Shown: piece by piece, positions 26,237 to 36,081 of the stretch
Position numbering within the stretch: the stretch's first letter is position 1
Layout of the letters: every line of letters starts with the position of its first letter
Assembly (NCBI RefSeq): GCF_000931935.2
Contig: NZ_AZAC01000011.1
Location: forward strand, 337,624 to 401,623
DNA: 64,000 bases
Source of the DNA: Dethiosulfatarculus sandiegensis
GTDB lineage: Bacteria; Desulfobacterota; Desulfarculia; Desulfarculales; Desulfarculaceae
Reading direction: 5' to 3'
Notes under the pieces: model-generated
The model's input: the letters and a program-made list of their open reading frames with translations, nothing else
Databases searched by the model: none
What the model was told of the DNA's origin: nothing
Program-made: the position numbers and the translations under genes

Positions 26237-26713
26237 TTATTTGGTTAGGTTCCGCGCCTGGGCATAGGCATTCAGGCACAACTGAATAAAATAGAGCACC
26301 AGGGAAACCACCATCACAAACTTGACCGGATAGGTAAGCAGCGGAGTGGGACCTGCGATGGCCTCTTTTTCCAGAAAAGCTTCTATGGCATTGCCGGTTA
26401 CGGCATAGAGGGTCGCACCAATGGCAAAACAACCCAGTAAATAGCAAAACAGATTGAACACGCCCCTAACTTTGGCAGGCAGCCTGACCAAAACGGCTTC
26501 AACCCGGACATGGCCCTTTTGCTCCTCGCAATGTCCCAGGCCCATGAAGACAACCGCGACCATGGCGAAAACCGCGGATTCGGCCACACCCACTATGGGG
26601 CAGGAAAGCCCCCTTGATATGAAATCACTGGTCAAAAGCAGCATGACCACAATCAGAAGCCAGCCACAGATCTCGGCAAAGAGACGATTCAGCTTGGTAA
26701 TTTGTTTTTGCAT
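26237..26713 (-). CDS. dctQ: TRAP transporter small permease DctQ
   Basis: A 158-residue membrane protein with four hydrophobic segments (about 18-36, 45-65, 88-108, 128-148), the usual size and topology of DctQ. The first loop shows SDFISRGLSCPIVGVAESAV, in the position of the family's conserved R and G residues, and LGHCEEQKGHVRVEAVL is the family loop. It forms a scaffold with DctM. AGGTG precedes the ATG. It lies between the binding-protein gene and dctM. Confidence 0.9.
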   Translation of the reverse strand: MQKQITKLNRLFAEICGWLLIVVMLLLTSDFISRGLSCPIVGVAESAVFAMVAVVFMGLGHCEEQKGHVRVEAVLVRLPAKVRGVFNLFCYLLGCFAIGATLYAVTGNAIEAFLEKEAIAGPTPLLTYPVKFVMVVSLVLYFIQLCLNAYAQARNLTK

Positions 26714-26994
26714 TTAAATTCACCTTGATAAAAAAAGGTGGCTGGAACTCGGCCGGAAAATGATTGTCCGACCGGATTCAATAGATGTGTCCTTATGCCG
26801 GGGCATCCGAAAGCTTGCCGGCAAAACCCTTTTGGAACTTTGCCTGCGGTCAAGCGACGGGGCGGCTATCAAGGGATTTCTGGCCAAACGAAAACTTTTG
26901 CTAAGCCGTCTTTGCCCCACTTTCAGGCTGCCCGGCAATGGCATTGAGCGAGGCCTTGCGGCCTCACTTAAGCCGGATGTTTGCTAGTTAGAAT
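26714..26994 (-). other. Gap between dctP and dctQ, with a hairpin at 26950-26965
   Basis: About 280 bases. Short frames exist on both strands (for example 26760-26987 plus) but none resembles a known protein or has convincing start signals. A GAGGCC/GGCCTC stem with a GCAA tetraloop (minus strand) lies 30 bases after the dctP stop and may stabilise the dctP message. Confidence 0.55.
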
Positions 26995-28069
26995 CTATTT
27001 GTCTCGGGCAATGCCCTGAGCCACGATGTTCTTGACCTTTTCCAAAACGGCATTGGCGTCTTTAATGCCAAGAGCCTTGGCCTCTTTAACCCACTGCTGC
27101 TCGATTTCCTGGACCTGGGGAAGGCTCACCCAGGTCTTAATGTCCTCAGGCGAGGCAAAGGTCACCAAACAACCCATTTTTTCCTGATCTTTGACAATCT
27201 TGTCAAACCAGGAGGAATAGATTTTAGAGAATTTGGCCCGGGCAACCTCAGCCGCTTTCTTAATACCGGCCTTGACATCGTCGGGAAGGGATTTCCATTT
27301 ACGGCTGTTTATGGTCACAAGGTAGGGGAGTGCTTACCCAGATTTCACGCATCACAAAGACATTGGGCGCAACCTCATCCAGTTTGGAGCGGTTGATGCT
27401 GTCGTAGTTTGTGTAAACGCCCTCAACCGCGTTGGTTTGAAGCGCCATGTAGCAGTCGCCCCAGGGGATTGAAACCGGAGTGGCCCCGGGCCCTTTGAGC
27501 ATGGCCAAGGACCAACGGCTGGCAGCGCGCACCCTCTTGCCCTTGAAGTCGGCCAGGGATTTAACCGGCTGGGTAAAACAAACGCCGACCGGCAGGACAG
27601 AATAATTATAGATAATCTGTTGCTTGAACTTGGCGTACTCCTGGGTCAGGGCGGGCACTTCCCGGAAGATGTTGTCATAGACCCACATTTTGTTTTCATA
27701 TTTAACAGGCCCCTGCTGGACCAGGATCACAGCGCTGTTCAAGGTGAGGCGTTTGGGGTAGTAGTTGACATTGATATGACCCATATCAACCACGCCATCT
27801 TTGATCCCCTTTAATATTTCCTTGCCTTTAAGCAGAGACTGCCCCCAGTAGGGCCGGACCTTGACCTTTCCGTTAGTCTGTTTTTCGATCTCATCCAAAA
27901 ACATCTTCTCGGCCTCGCCCCGCAAACCGGTCGGCGTGGTGTTGGTGGCGTAGGTCAGGGTTAGGGCTTTGGCCTGAGTTGCAGCGCCCAGAAAACAAAA
28001 GACCAAAAAAGCTGCAAGAAAAAGAGTAAAACGGGATCCCATTGCCGGGGATTTCTTAAAGCCGGACAT
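26995..28069 (-). pseudogene. dctP: TRAP transporter substrate-binding protein DctP, frameshifted
   Basis: The reading frame from 28069 encodes a signal peptide (ending ATQAKA) and a DctP domain (TYATNTTPTGLRGEAEKMFLD..., MGHINVNYYPKR, KGKRVRAASRW, YMALQTNAVEGVYTNYD) but runs out of frame after EIWVSTP. The C-terminal part continues in another frame (TINSRKWKSLPDDVKAGIKK ... to a stop at 26995). Removing one base of the GGGG at 27325-27328 restores a continuous protein of about 357 residues. GGAGGG precedes the start. The Arg in RVRAASRW is the usual carboxylate-binding region. Either a real inactivating +1 insertion or a sequencing error. Confidence 0.9.
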
Positions 28070-28325
28070 ATGTCCCTCCAGTCCGTAAGGTGCGATGTAA
28101 TCTACTTAAAAGAAGTGCAGAACCGCCAATTACAAATTCGTGGTGGTCATATGCTACAATCCCGCAAAAATATGCTGAAAAGAATCGGGTCTCGGCAGTA
28201 TTTATTGATCGCCAAGGCCTGAAATGCCCTAGGGTTTGGATGAGAAAACCGGCCGGGTAAAAACCGCTGCACATGGGTGATTTGCCCATACTCTTCTGCG
28301 ATTTACCAATTATTTTAAAAAATTA

Positions 28326-28988
28326 TCAATCAACAGAAATGAGTCCGGTGTGAATGGCATAACGGGTGATCTCAGCGGTGTTATGCAGGTCCAGTTTCTC
28401 CATTAAATTGGAACGGTGGGTTTTCACTGTTTTAAGGCTGACACACAGCTGGTCCGCTATCTGGGGATTGGAAAGCCCCTCTGCTATGAGCTGAATGACC
28501 TCCCGCTCCCGGGGGGTCAAGGCCGTAAAACCGGGAGGGGCGGGCTCTGAGTCACCGGCCGCCTGTTGCAGATATTTTTGAATCACCGTGGCTGAAATGC
28601 TGGGGCTGAGAAAATACTCACCCCGGTGGGCCGCCTTTATGGCGGCTATCAATTCCCTGGGAGCGCTTCGCTTGATTAAATAACCGGAGGCACCGGCCCG
28701 TAAGGTCTCATAGACGTATTCTTCGTTGGAGTGCATGGTAAGGATCAAAACTTTTGTCTTGGGCAGGCTTTTTTTGAGCTGACGCGTTGCCTCCAGGCCG
28801 TTTAACGACGGCATGCTGATATCCATCACCACTACATCCGGCTCCAATTGAGCCGCTTTTTCCAGAACCTCCCGGCCATCTTCCGCATCGCCGACAACCT
28901 GTATATCAGTGTCGTCAAGCAGGGCAATCAACCCCTTGCGGACCAAAGTATGATCATCAGCCAAAATGACCCTGATATTATCAGACAT
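28326..28988 (-). CDS. NarL/FixJ family response regulator
   Basis: A 220-residue response regulator. The receiver domain (5-120) has the acidic pair DDH (11-12), phosphoacceptor Asp in VVVMDISMPSLNGLEA (near 55), and Lys in GYLIKRSAP (near 105). The LuxR-type HTH (about 150-215) has LTPREREVIQLIAEGLSNPQ and LKTVKTHRSNLMEKL. It overlaps the kinase gene stop by 8 bases, so the pair is translated together. The next gene downstream in the same direction is dctP, 256 bases away, making the TRAP-amidohydrolase operon the likely target. Confidence 0.93.
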   Translation of the reverse strand: MSDNIRVILADDHTLVRKGLIALLDDTDIQVVGDAEDGREVLEKAAQLEPDVVVMDISMPSLNGLEATRQLKKSLPKTKVLILTMHSNEEYVYETLRAGASGYLIKRSAPRELIAAIKAAHRGEYFLSPSISATVIQKYLQQAAGDSEPAPPGFTALTPREREVIQLIAEGLSNPQIADQLCVSLKTVKTHRSNLMEKLDLHNTAEITRYAIHTGLISVD

Positions 28989-31521
28989 CCTTTACCCGGC
29001 CTTTCATGGGCAGGAAAGCCGAAATTTGAGTGCCGCTGCCCGGCTTGGATGAAATATCCAGATCTCCGCCCAAAAAATCAAGTCTCTCCCGCATGCCCAA
29101 GAGCCCCACACCTGTTGAAGGGCCAAAAGCCGACAAAGCCTCGGCAAGATCAAAGCCGCTCCCATTGTCTTGAACAATCAACCGCAACTTGCCTGAAAGG
29201 CATTTCAGCCTGATCCAGACCCTGGTGGCGGAGGCGTGCTTGGCTATATTGTTCAGGGCCTCTTGGGTGAGCCGATACAGAACAATGACATATTCCGAAG
29301 GAATCTCCCGGCATTCATCAGCGGTGAACTCTATATTAAGGTTAAGTCTTTTGGAAAAGACCTTGGCATACCAGCGCAAAGTGGGAACCAGGCCCAAATC
29401 GTCCAACATGGGCGGCCTCAAATCCAATGACAGGTCATGGAGCTGTTCGGCCAAATTTTCAACCTGCTCAATGGTTTCGGTCAGCCTCCGAGGCAGGCCT
29501 TCCGCAGGAAAACCACTGATCTTGTTCTGCATCACGGAAAGATTAATATTGATCGCGGTCAGGGCCTGGCCCATTTCATCATGCAGTTCCAAGGCTATCC
29601 TTTTCCGCTCCGCTTCCTGGGCCTCCATTATCCTGGCCGACATACCCTGCAGCTCCAGCTCATGTTTCTTAACCTGCTGCCAAAGCTTATAGTTTTGAAT
29701 GGATATGGCCAGGGTGTCGGCAATATCCTTACCCACTTTCAGGTTCTCCTGATCCTGGAATTTATGCCAGAAAACAGGCCATGTTTTCTTATTGCGCAGG
29801 ATTTCAATAATATTATTCGGCGGCTTATCGTGCAAAATGTCAGCATGCTTATCTGACCCTGAAGAGTTATCAATGGAGCGGCTCTCAAGCTCCCGGGGCG
29901 AGGTATAGACCAGACTTATTATGCCCATCAACCCGCCGCCGGCCAACATGGGTATTCTATAAAAAGATTTATAGCCAACATCAGCCAAAATTCTATCAGT
30001 CCGGGTGATATTGGATTTACGGCTCAAGTCGTTTGCAATCTGAATCTTGCCCTGTTTCAGCCTGGCGATATCATAATCGCCCAGGTTATATTCAGTGCCT
30101 GTCTTAAGGGAGGTGCCAAAGGCGGTATCCAAAGCCAGGACCTTTGCCCTGCCTTTTTTAAAATCAAATAATATTACACTGGACCTCTGGCAGCCAAACA
30201 AGGCCCGCAGGGGTTTCAACACAGATTTAGCCGTTGTCTGGATATCCCTAAGTTCCAGGATTATCCTGTCGATGGAGTGCAAAAACTGAAGTTTTTCCGA
30301 ATAGTTTTTTAAGGATTTTTCCGCTCTTCTTCGCGCCAAAAGATTAATGCTAAGTATAAAAATAATTAAGGTAAGGCCAAAAATACTTGCGGCAATACTC
30401 CATATTATCTTTTTATATTTATGATATACCGACACAGGCTCATTGATTATTATTGAGTCTGGTGGTAAGCGGTTTTCTTTTATACCAAACTGCTTAAGTT
30501 TTGCATAATCAAAGAAATACTTATTGGGATTATTTACATTTACGGGTATTTGAGAAACCTGGAGGCCGTTCAGTATCTTGTGCGCTATTTTAGCCGCCTT
30601 TCCACCCTGTTCTCCCGCGCTCACCAGACACCCGCCCACAACTCCAGAGCCCAGGTAACTGTCCCAAAGACAGTAAACAGGAACCGAACAGTTATTCGCA
30701 ACCAGCCTGGCACTTTCCTGAATGGAAAGCAACACACCATTCTTATCCTGAGTAAAGTTGGCCAGCATCACTATTGTATCTTTACCCAGGGAACGCAACT
30801 TTTTTGAAAGATCTTTTACAGTTAAGGCCTCGGTAAACTTAAAAGCCACTTTCCCGTTCATTTTCTTTAATACAGGAATAAAAGACTGAATTATTGAAAC
30901 ACTGGTAGTTGTATTATCCACAACTATCAGCATTTTCTTTCTGGATGGATGAAATTTTACAGCTACATCTAATGTTTTATAGATATCGACCGATTCTACA
31001 ATACCAGTAAAGCGTTTATGCCCATACAGTAAAGAATCATCAAAATATTTAATCCCGCAAAAGACCACCGGTATATCACTGAACAGATCAAAGCCATAGT
31101 CGATCAGAAAACGTAAGGCATTATCATCTGTCGCTATAATCACGTCTATTTTGCGCTTTGCGTACTTATATTTATATAATCGGTACAGATTTTCCAAATG
31201 TTCATGATCATAATTGTTTTTTGTATCCATATATTCAAAAAACAATTCAACCGGTCTTTCCCAGCTATTAACCTCCTTGATAATGCTATTGGATATATCA
31301 TCGCTCCATTTTTGACCGCGATGAAAAGATTGAATAACAAGTATCTTCTGCTTCGCTATAACATCCACACTGTTTTCGGCAGCAGCCAACAAGTCACCAG
31401 CTGCTAGCATTATAAAAACCGACAGGAAGACTATAGCAATAGCCTTATATTTAGTAAAAAAATAACCTATCGCACAAAACAAATTAATTCTTCCCCGGAT
31501 GCCAGGCAAAGCGATATTCAA
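28981..31521 (-). CDS. Sensor histidine kinase with periplasmic ABC_sub_bind sensor, GAF and HisKA_3 domains
   Basis: An 846-residue membrane kinase, read from a TTG start with AAGAGAA upstream. Order: membrane segment (about 25-47); periplasmic ABC_sub_bind-like domain (55-350: ILVIQSFHRGQKWSDDI, DIPVVFCGIKYFD, MLIVVDNTTTS); second membrane segment (about 385-408); GAF-like domain (430-570); HisKA_3 dimerisation domain with phospho-His in RIALELHDEMGQAL near 645; and HATPase with LTQEALNNIAKHA and GVGLLGMRERL. It should sense a small molecule directly through a binding-protein-like domain. The partner regulator overlaps it, and a TRAP transporter follows. The sensed compound may be the TRAP substrate. 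Confidence 0.9.
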   Translation of the reverse strand: MNIALPGIRGRINLFCAIGYFFTKYKAIAIVFLSVFIMLAAGDLLAAAENSVDVIAKQKILVIQSFHRGQKWSDDISNSIIKEVNSWERPVELFFEYMDTKNNYDHEHLENLYRLYKYKYAKRKIDVIIATDDNALRFLIDYGFDLFSDIPVVFCGIKYFDDSLLYGHKRFTGIVESVDIYKTLDVAVKFHPSRKKMLIVVDNTTTSVSIIQSFIPVLKKMNGKVAFKFTEALTVKDLSKKLRSLGKDTIVMLANFTQDKNGVLLSIQESARLVANNCSVPVYCLWDSYLGSGVVGGCLVSAGEQGGKAAKIAHKILNGLQVSQIPVNVNNPNKYFFDYAKLKQFGIKENRLPPDSIIINEPVSVYHKYKKIIWSIAASIFGLTLIIFILSINLLARRRAEKSLKNYSEKLQFLHSIDRIILELRDIQTTAKSVLKPLRALFGCQRSSVILFDFKKGRAKVLALDTAFGTSLKTGTEYNLGDYDIARLKQGKIQIANDLSRKSNITRTDRILADVGYKSFYRIPMLAGGGLMGIISLVYTSPRELESRSIDNSSGSDKHADILHDKPPNNIIEILRNKKTWPVFWHKFQDQENLKVGKDIADTLAISIQNYKLWQQVKKHELELQGMSARIMEAQEAERKRIALELHDEMGQALTAININLSVMQNKISGFPAEGLPRRLTETIEQVENLAEQLHDLSLDLRPPMLDDLGLVPTLRWYAKVFSKRLNLNIEFTADECREIPSEYVIVLYRLTQEALNNIAKHASATRVWIRLKCLSGKLRLIVQDNGSGFDLAEALSAFGPSTGVGLLGMRERLDFLGGDLDISSKPGSGTQISAFLPMKGRVKDV

Positions 31522-31831
31522 GGATTCTCTTTAAAAAATAGCCAGTCCGGCAGCTTAAATGAGTGCGATTACCGGCCTGCAATTGAAGCATTCATTTGAA
31601 GTCAGGTCAAACCCCATTAAAACCATGGATAAGTACCGACTATTTATTACATATTTCAGAATTAAACCGGAACCTGCATCAACATCTGAAATATAACATC
31701 AAGAGTAATAAAGAAGGAAAACTTTAGAGTTGGCAATTAAAGGCGGCCTCAATGCAATCGTGAGGTCTTAAAGATGCAACTAGCTGTATTAATTAGGAAT
31801 AGAGTCTACAACATATAAACCGGTTTCAGGG
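31522..31831 (-). other. Gap between the MarR gene and the sensor kinase gene
   Basis: 310 AT-rich bases with no gene. It must contain the promoter for the kinase-regulator pair; I see no reliable boxes or hairpin with a T run. Confidence 0.5.
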
Positions 31832-32284
31832 TCACATATACCCTTCAATCCATTCATTCAGCTTTTGCATAAAGAGTTTCACTGATTCCAGCTCCCGGTC
31901 GCTTACGGAATCTACGAAATGGTAAAAATCCGCGTCCCTTTCCTGATGGTGAGCTGCGTGGGCCAGGCAGACCTGTTCACCTTTGGGAGTGGTTTTCAGC
32001 AGCTTACGGCTTTTGTTCTTGGGGTCGGTTGTTTGCCTGAGCAGGCCTTTTTTAAAAAGCTTTATGGTTACCTGGGAGGCGGCCCCACGGGTGATGTTCG
32101 TCTCTTTGGCAAGCTCAGAGACAAAAGAGACCTTTTTCTGCCAGATAAATTCCAGGGCATGCACCTCTGCCGGATAAAGCCTGACCCCGGCGAACACATA
32201 GGGTTCCTTGCCGACCCTTTCATATTTGGCTAAAAATGAGGCCAGGGAATTTTGAGTCTTTTGTTGCAGTTCAAAATTTGCCAT
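31832..32284 (-). CDS. MarR family transcriptional regulator
   Basis: A 150-residue winged-helix regulator. The HTH lies at about 50-85 (VSFVSELAKETNITRGAASQ, IKLFKKGLLRQTTDPKNKSR is the wing), with dimerisation helices at both ends. It starts 18 bases after the stop of the HemG-like flavodoxin gene in the same direction and is therefore probably the last gene of the TonB-DUF4198-flavodoxin unit. Architecture and length are close to the MarR protein at 37687-38136, also next to a flavodoxin gene, suggesting duplicated regulatory modules. Confidence 0.88.
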   Translation of the reverse strand: MANFELQQKTQNSLASFLAKYERVGKEPYVFAGVRLYPAEVHALEFIWQKKVSFVSELAKETNITRGAASQVTIKLFKKGLLRQTTDPKNKSRKLLKTTPKGEQVCLAHAAHHQERDADFYHFVDSVSDRELESVKLFMQKLNEWIEGYM

Positions 32285-32302
32285 AGAGCCCTATATACAA
32301 AT

Positions 32303-32902
32303 TTATTTTTCATCTTTCAATTGCGAACTGCTCCAGCGATGCAATTCCGCCTTATTTAGAAATTCACCTTCAGAGACTTGCTTCATTAAAAAACACATAA
32401 GCCGCATAACCATGCGGCTTTTGAAATCCAAAGCCTTGAAAAGCAGATTCCCTTTAAAAAAAGCTAAACTTTGGGGATTAATTACGAACAGGAGATCTTT
32501 CAAAGGCTCCAGGTAGTAAGAAAGAGAATGGCTCTTCTCCATCATACCCATTTTGGAGAGCGGTTTTAGCGGTTCCTTTAATTGCGGGTCAACATAAAGG
32601 TCATAAGGCAACACTTCTTCACTTTGGGCCAATCTGAGGCAGATAAAGAAAACCATCACCTCAAGCCCGGCCAAGGGCTCTTTATTTTTTTGCATAAACT
32701 CGGTGATCTCTTCAGGGCATTTGCCGTAGTACAAGGGGCTTGCGATGATCACCCTTTGAAATTCAGTCAGGCTTTTTACTTCAGAAGCAGGTAGGCAAAC
32801 ACAGCACTCCCCGTCCTGGCGCAGGTGATCTGTAATAATCCGGGCTGCTGTTTCAGTGGTCCCTGTCTTTCCGGCAAAGCAGAGAAGGGTTTTCCTTTGC
32901 AT
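32303..32902 (-). CDS. Flavodoxin domain protein (HemG-like)
   Basis: A 199-residue protein with an N-terminal FMN-binding loop FAGKTGTTETAARIITDHL (the T/S-x-T-G-x-T type phosphate loop) and the second flavin loop VIIASPLYYGKCPEEI, as in the Flavodoxin_5 group that includes protoporphyrinogen oxidase HemG. The C-terminal part is basic and Met-rich, which may associate with the membrane. No signal peptide. AGGAAG precedes the start. It lies between a DUF4198 gene and a MarR gene. It may supply electrons for reductive release of a metal or haem taken up by the neighbouring receptor; a direct HemG role is not supported by other haem genes here. Confidence 0.8.
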   Translation of the reverse strand: MQRKTLLCFAGKTGTTETAARIITDHLRQDGECCVCLPASEVKSLTEFQRVIIASPLYYGKCPEEITEFMQKNKEPLAGLEVMVFFICLRLAQSEEVLPYDLYVDPQLKEPLKPLSKMGMMEKSHSLSYYLEPLKDLLFVINPQSLAFFKGNLLFKALDFKSRMVMRLMCFLMKQVSEGEFLNKAELHRWSSSQLKDEK

Positions 32903-32965
32903 GGAGCTTCCTTTCTTATATTTAGAAAATTCGGGCCCGATTTCCCCTGAATCCGTCTGATAATT

Positions 32966-32991
32966 GGTGCATCAGACCGATCCGATGCACC
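32966..32991 (-). other. Intercistronic hairpin between DUF4198 and flavodoxin genes
   Basis: Arms GGTGCATC (32966-32973) and GATGCACC (32984-32991) around a 10-base loop, without a T run. Confidence 0.55.
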
Positions 32992-33012
32992 GGACTGTTT
33001 GAACGCCTTAAA

Positions 33013-33894
33013 TCATTTAACCGTAAAAGTCTGGGTTGCCCCATAGTTGGCCGAAGTGACCTTGCCGAAAAGATCCTTGAGCGGGCCGTCTTTGGTCACA
33101 TTTTCATTATGAAAAACATTAACCAGCCACTGCCCCGCGCTCTGCACCCTGAACCCGGCCTTTCCTCCCTTAAGATAAGAGAACAAGGCAAAGCCGTCGG
33201 GCAGGCCAAAGCCTGAACTGTAGGCGGTTATGTATTCAATGCTTTTAGGTCCGTAAGAAGGGGGCTTGCCATGGAACCTGGCATCAAACAGAACCATATC
33301 CCCCACCCTTACCTTGGAAAGATCCGTCAAAGGCGTAATCTCCAGGCCGTGGCCCACAGGTTTGGGTTGGCTCCATTTTCCAACTGTGAGATTAGACTTG
33401 GCAAAGGGCTGGTGTTGGACTGAAAATAAAACTTTTTTACGATCCGTTACCTGGTTCTGCGGTTTAAGGGCCAGGCGCGTGCGCCCTTTTTTGTCAACAT
33501 AACTTGTATAAAAGGTCTTTTTCGATGCAGCCTCTATCAGGTAGTTCCCTTTTTGTGTCTCTTTCTTAAGAGCCGCTTTCTGGCAGGCTACATCTGCGTT
33601 AAACAGGTCAAAATCCGCGGTGGAGATAAAGGGCTTGGCTAATTCCGGCTTGGGCTTATACAAATGCGTCTTGTTGCCGTCCGGATTAACCAGGTTGAAT
33701 TCCTCAACAACAACCCTGGCATAGGTGCTGTTCGGCATATCATCAAGAGGCAATGCGTGCCCCCATCCCAAAGCCACAGTGGTATGGCCTGGTGCATGGG
33801 CAAAAGATTCAAATGAATTCACCCAAAGAGAATGGGCGTCTGCCTGGGCGGCGAACAAAAGCACAACCAAGGTTGCCTTTAACAGATTTTTCAC
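33013..33894 (-). CDS. DUF4198 domain-containing exported protein
   Basis: A 293-residue protein with a signal peptide (residues 1-20, ending AQADA) followed by HSLWVNSFES, the conserved His at the mature N-terminus of DUF4198 proteins (PF10670). The end ...TSANYGATQTFTVK is also typical. Some DUF4198 proteins are accessory to nickel/cobalt uptake, and a mature N-terminal His is a plausible metal ligand. It starts at GTG with a strong AAGGAGG site. Placed between a TonB receptor and a flavodoxin gene, it is probably a periplasmic component of a metal-complex uptake system (inference). Confidence 0.85.
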   Translation of the reverse strand: MKNLLKATLVVLLFAAQADAHSLWVNSFESFAHAPGHTTVALGWGHALPLDDMPNSTYARVVVEEFNLVNPDGNKTHLYKPKPELAKPFISTADFDLFNADVACQKAALKKETQKGNYLIEAASKKTFYTSYVDKKGRTRLALKPQNQVTDRKKVLFSVQHQPFAKSNLTVGKWSQPKPVGHGLEITPLTDLSKVRVGDMVLFDARFHGKPPSYGPKSIEYITAYSSGFGLPDGFALFSYLKGGKAGFRVQSAGQWLVNVFHNENVTKDGPLKDLFGKVTSANYGATQTFTVK

Positions 33895-33995
33895 TTTTTC
33901 CTCCTTGTCTTTTGCAAGGCGCGGGGAGAGTCCAAACCAACAGATCAGGTTTCAGGAGCTCCCCGCAGCTTGAGATCAAAGTTAAGAACTAAAGA

Positions 33996-36081
33996 TCAGA
34001 AGCGATACCTCAAGGCGAGGCCAACGGTGCGGGGCAGACCATCCTGAACCAGCTCTCCCATGAACTCGACTTTGCTGACCAGGTATCTTTCGTCAAATAG
34101 GTTATTGGCCCACAGGATGATGTCATAATCCTCCTGTTCATAACCAAACCTCAGATTGAAGGTCGCATAGCCTTCGATCTCTTTCAGGTTCTCGGAGTCG
34201 TAGTAGTAATCGCCGGTGCCCAAAAGATCGACCCGCATGAAAATGCCGTTTTGCAGGCGGTATTGAGCGCCCACATGAAAGGTGTATTTTGGGGCGTTGG
34301 GCAGGTATTTACCGTCATAATCAAAGGAACCGCCGTCCGGACGCTTGGCAACCCAATTGCCGAACTTGCCCTCGGTGTAGCCAAAACCGGCAAAAACATT
34401 GAATCCGGGTAAAGGCTTGGCAGCCAATTCCAGCTCAAAGCCATTTGAGGCGGCCTCAGCCGCGTTGAGCACCCGCCTTTTGGTCACGGGCTGACCCACA
34501 GGCCATTCCACAACCTGCTTGTCCTTCTATATCAAGATTAAAGACAGAGGCGCTTACCGTGAGCCTGTTGTCCCAGAAGTTGGTTTTCAGCCCCGCCTCA
34601 TAACTTTGGGTGTGCTCGGGTTTGTAATAAAGATCATCGGCACTGGCGGCAAAGTTGAAATCATAACCGCCGGATAAAAAGCCCTTGGCAAAGGAGGCAT
34701 AAGCCATGATGTTTTCAGTCAGATCATAGGCGGCCGATACCTTGGGCAAGAATTCGCTGTTGGTGTCATTTGTTTTGTAGTGCTGTCTTAAGGCGTAAAA
34801 GTTGGTCTGACCCGCCTCCATATCCTGATGTTCATAACGAAGCCCCAGGGTAAGGTGCAGCCTTTCATAGAGGGTGTAGGTTCCCTGACCAAACACAGCC
34901 AGAGTTTCGCCTTCCGTATCAGTATCACGCATGGCAAACAAGGCCGGGATATGCGCCTTTACAGAGGTCTCGTCCCTGGCCCCGTAAACTCCGGCAACCC
35001 AGGATAATTTTTGGGCTTCTTTGGGGGAGGAAAATATGAATTCCCGGGTCCAGGAAGTAATGTCGAAATCCCAGTCCTGATACTGCAGGAGGAATGGGCC
35101 GTAATCAGCGTCATGTTTAAACTGAGTGTCAAAGGCGCTTCTGGTGGTGATGGAGAGCAGATTAAAGGCCCGGACTGTGTATCCGGCCTTGATCACCTGC
35201 TTGTTGTTGTCTTCTTTCCAGGTGTTGCCCAGATTCCAACTAAGTTCATAGGGATCACTCTTGCCCATGCCGTTGTCATATCTCAAATAACCGTAGCCGT
35301 CTCTATTCTCACCAAAGTCGGTTGAAAAAGATATTTCCCAGAGCTCTGAAGGCTTGTAGCGAAGATTCAGGCGGCCGATTTTACGGTCTATCTTGGCTAC
35401 TTCCTCATCTCCGTCGTAAATATTTTTCATGAAGCCGTCGGAGCCCTTGCCTTGAAAGGCAAGCCCCACAAAAAGCTTGTCTTCCAAAATAGGGCCGCTG
35501 ACACTGCCGCCCAACCTGTATATGGGAACACTTGAATGCGGCGCATCATAATAACCAAAGTCTCCGTAGACTTTTGCCCTCAGATCATTACCCGGCTGTC
35601 TGGTTATGATGTTGATGGCGCCTGACTCGGTATTCTTACCGTAAAGCGTACCCTGAGGTCCTCTCAAAACCTCGATACGCTCTATATCAATTAAGTCCTG
35701 GTTCTGCATTCTGTTCAAGGGGTAGCTGATGTCATTGACAAAAAGCCCTGCGGCTGGAGTCAAGGCCACGTTGTGAGTGGAAATACCCCTGATGACGATT
35801 GAGCAATTATCCACAGCCGGGGTGGTGAAAACATTGGGGGTGTAGGTGACAAGCTCTTTCATATCGGTAATCCCGGCGTCTTCAATCTGCACACCGGAGA
35901 AAGCATCCATGCTTATGGGAATGTCTTTCGATTTTTCTACCTTTTTTTGAGCGGTGACCGCAACCGGGTCCAACTGATGATCCGTCAGGTCTTTTTCTTG
36001 GGCCCGGGCAGGAGCCGCGTAAAAAGCCAGGCTGAACAACAGCCCGGCCAAAGCGGCGTTACGGCATCTAAACCGGATCAT
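33996..36081 (-). pseudogene. TonB-dependent receptor, frameshifted near the 3' end
   Basis: The first frame from 36081 (MIRFRC, chosen because the signal peptide ...SLAFYAAPARAQ follows at once; ATGs at 36108 and 36153 are also open) carries the TonB box VAVTAQKK, plug (IVIRGIS, IDIERIEVLRGPQGTLYGKN, SGAINIITRQP) and most of the barrel. It is lost after LDIEG. The rest continues in another frame (VVEWPVGQPVTKRR, NAAEAASNGFELEL) to the proper C-terminus GLALRYRF. Removing one of the two C at 34523-34524 gives EDKQVVEW, exactly matching EDKQV in the paralogue at 19956-22040. Intact length would be about 694 residues. Pseudogene or sequence error; it heads the DUF4198-flavodoxin-MarR unit. Confidence 0.9.

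Noticed and set aside
26720..26987. Small frames between dctP and dctQ on both strands
   Set aside because: No ribosome binding site, no family resemblance, mutually overlapping on opposite strands.
32303..32902. Naming the flavodoxin as HemG protoporphyrinogen oxidase
   Set aside because: Similarity is at the flavodoxin domain level only and no haem synthesis genes are nearby.
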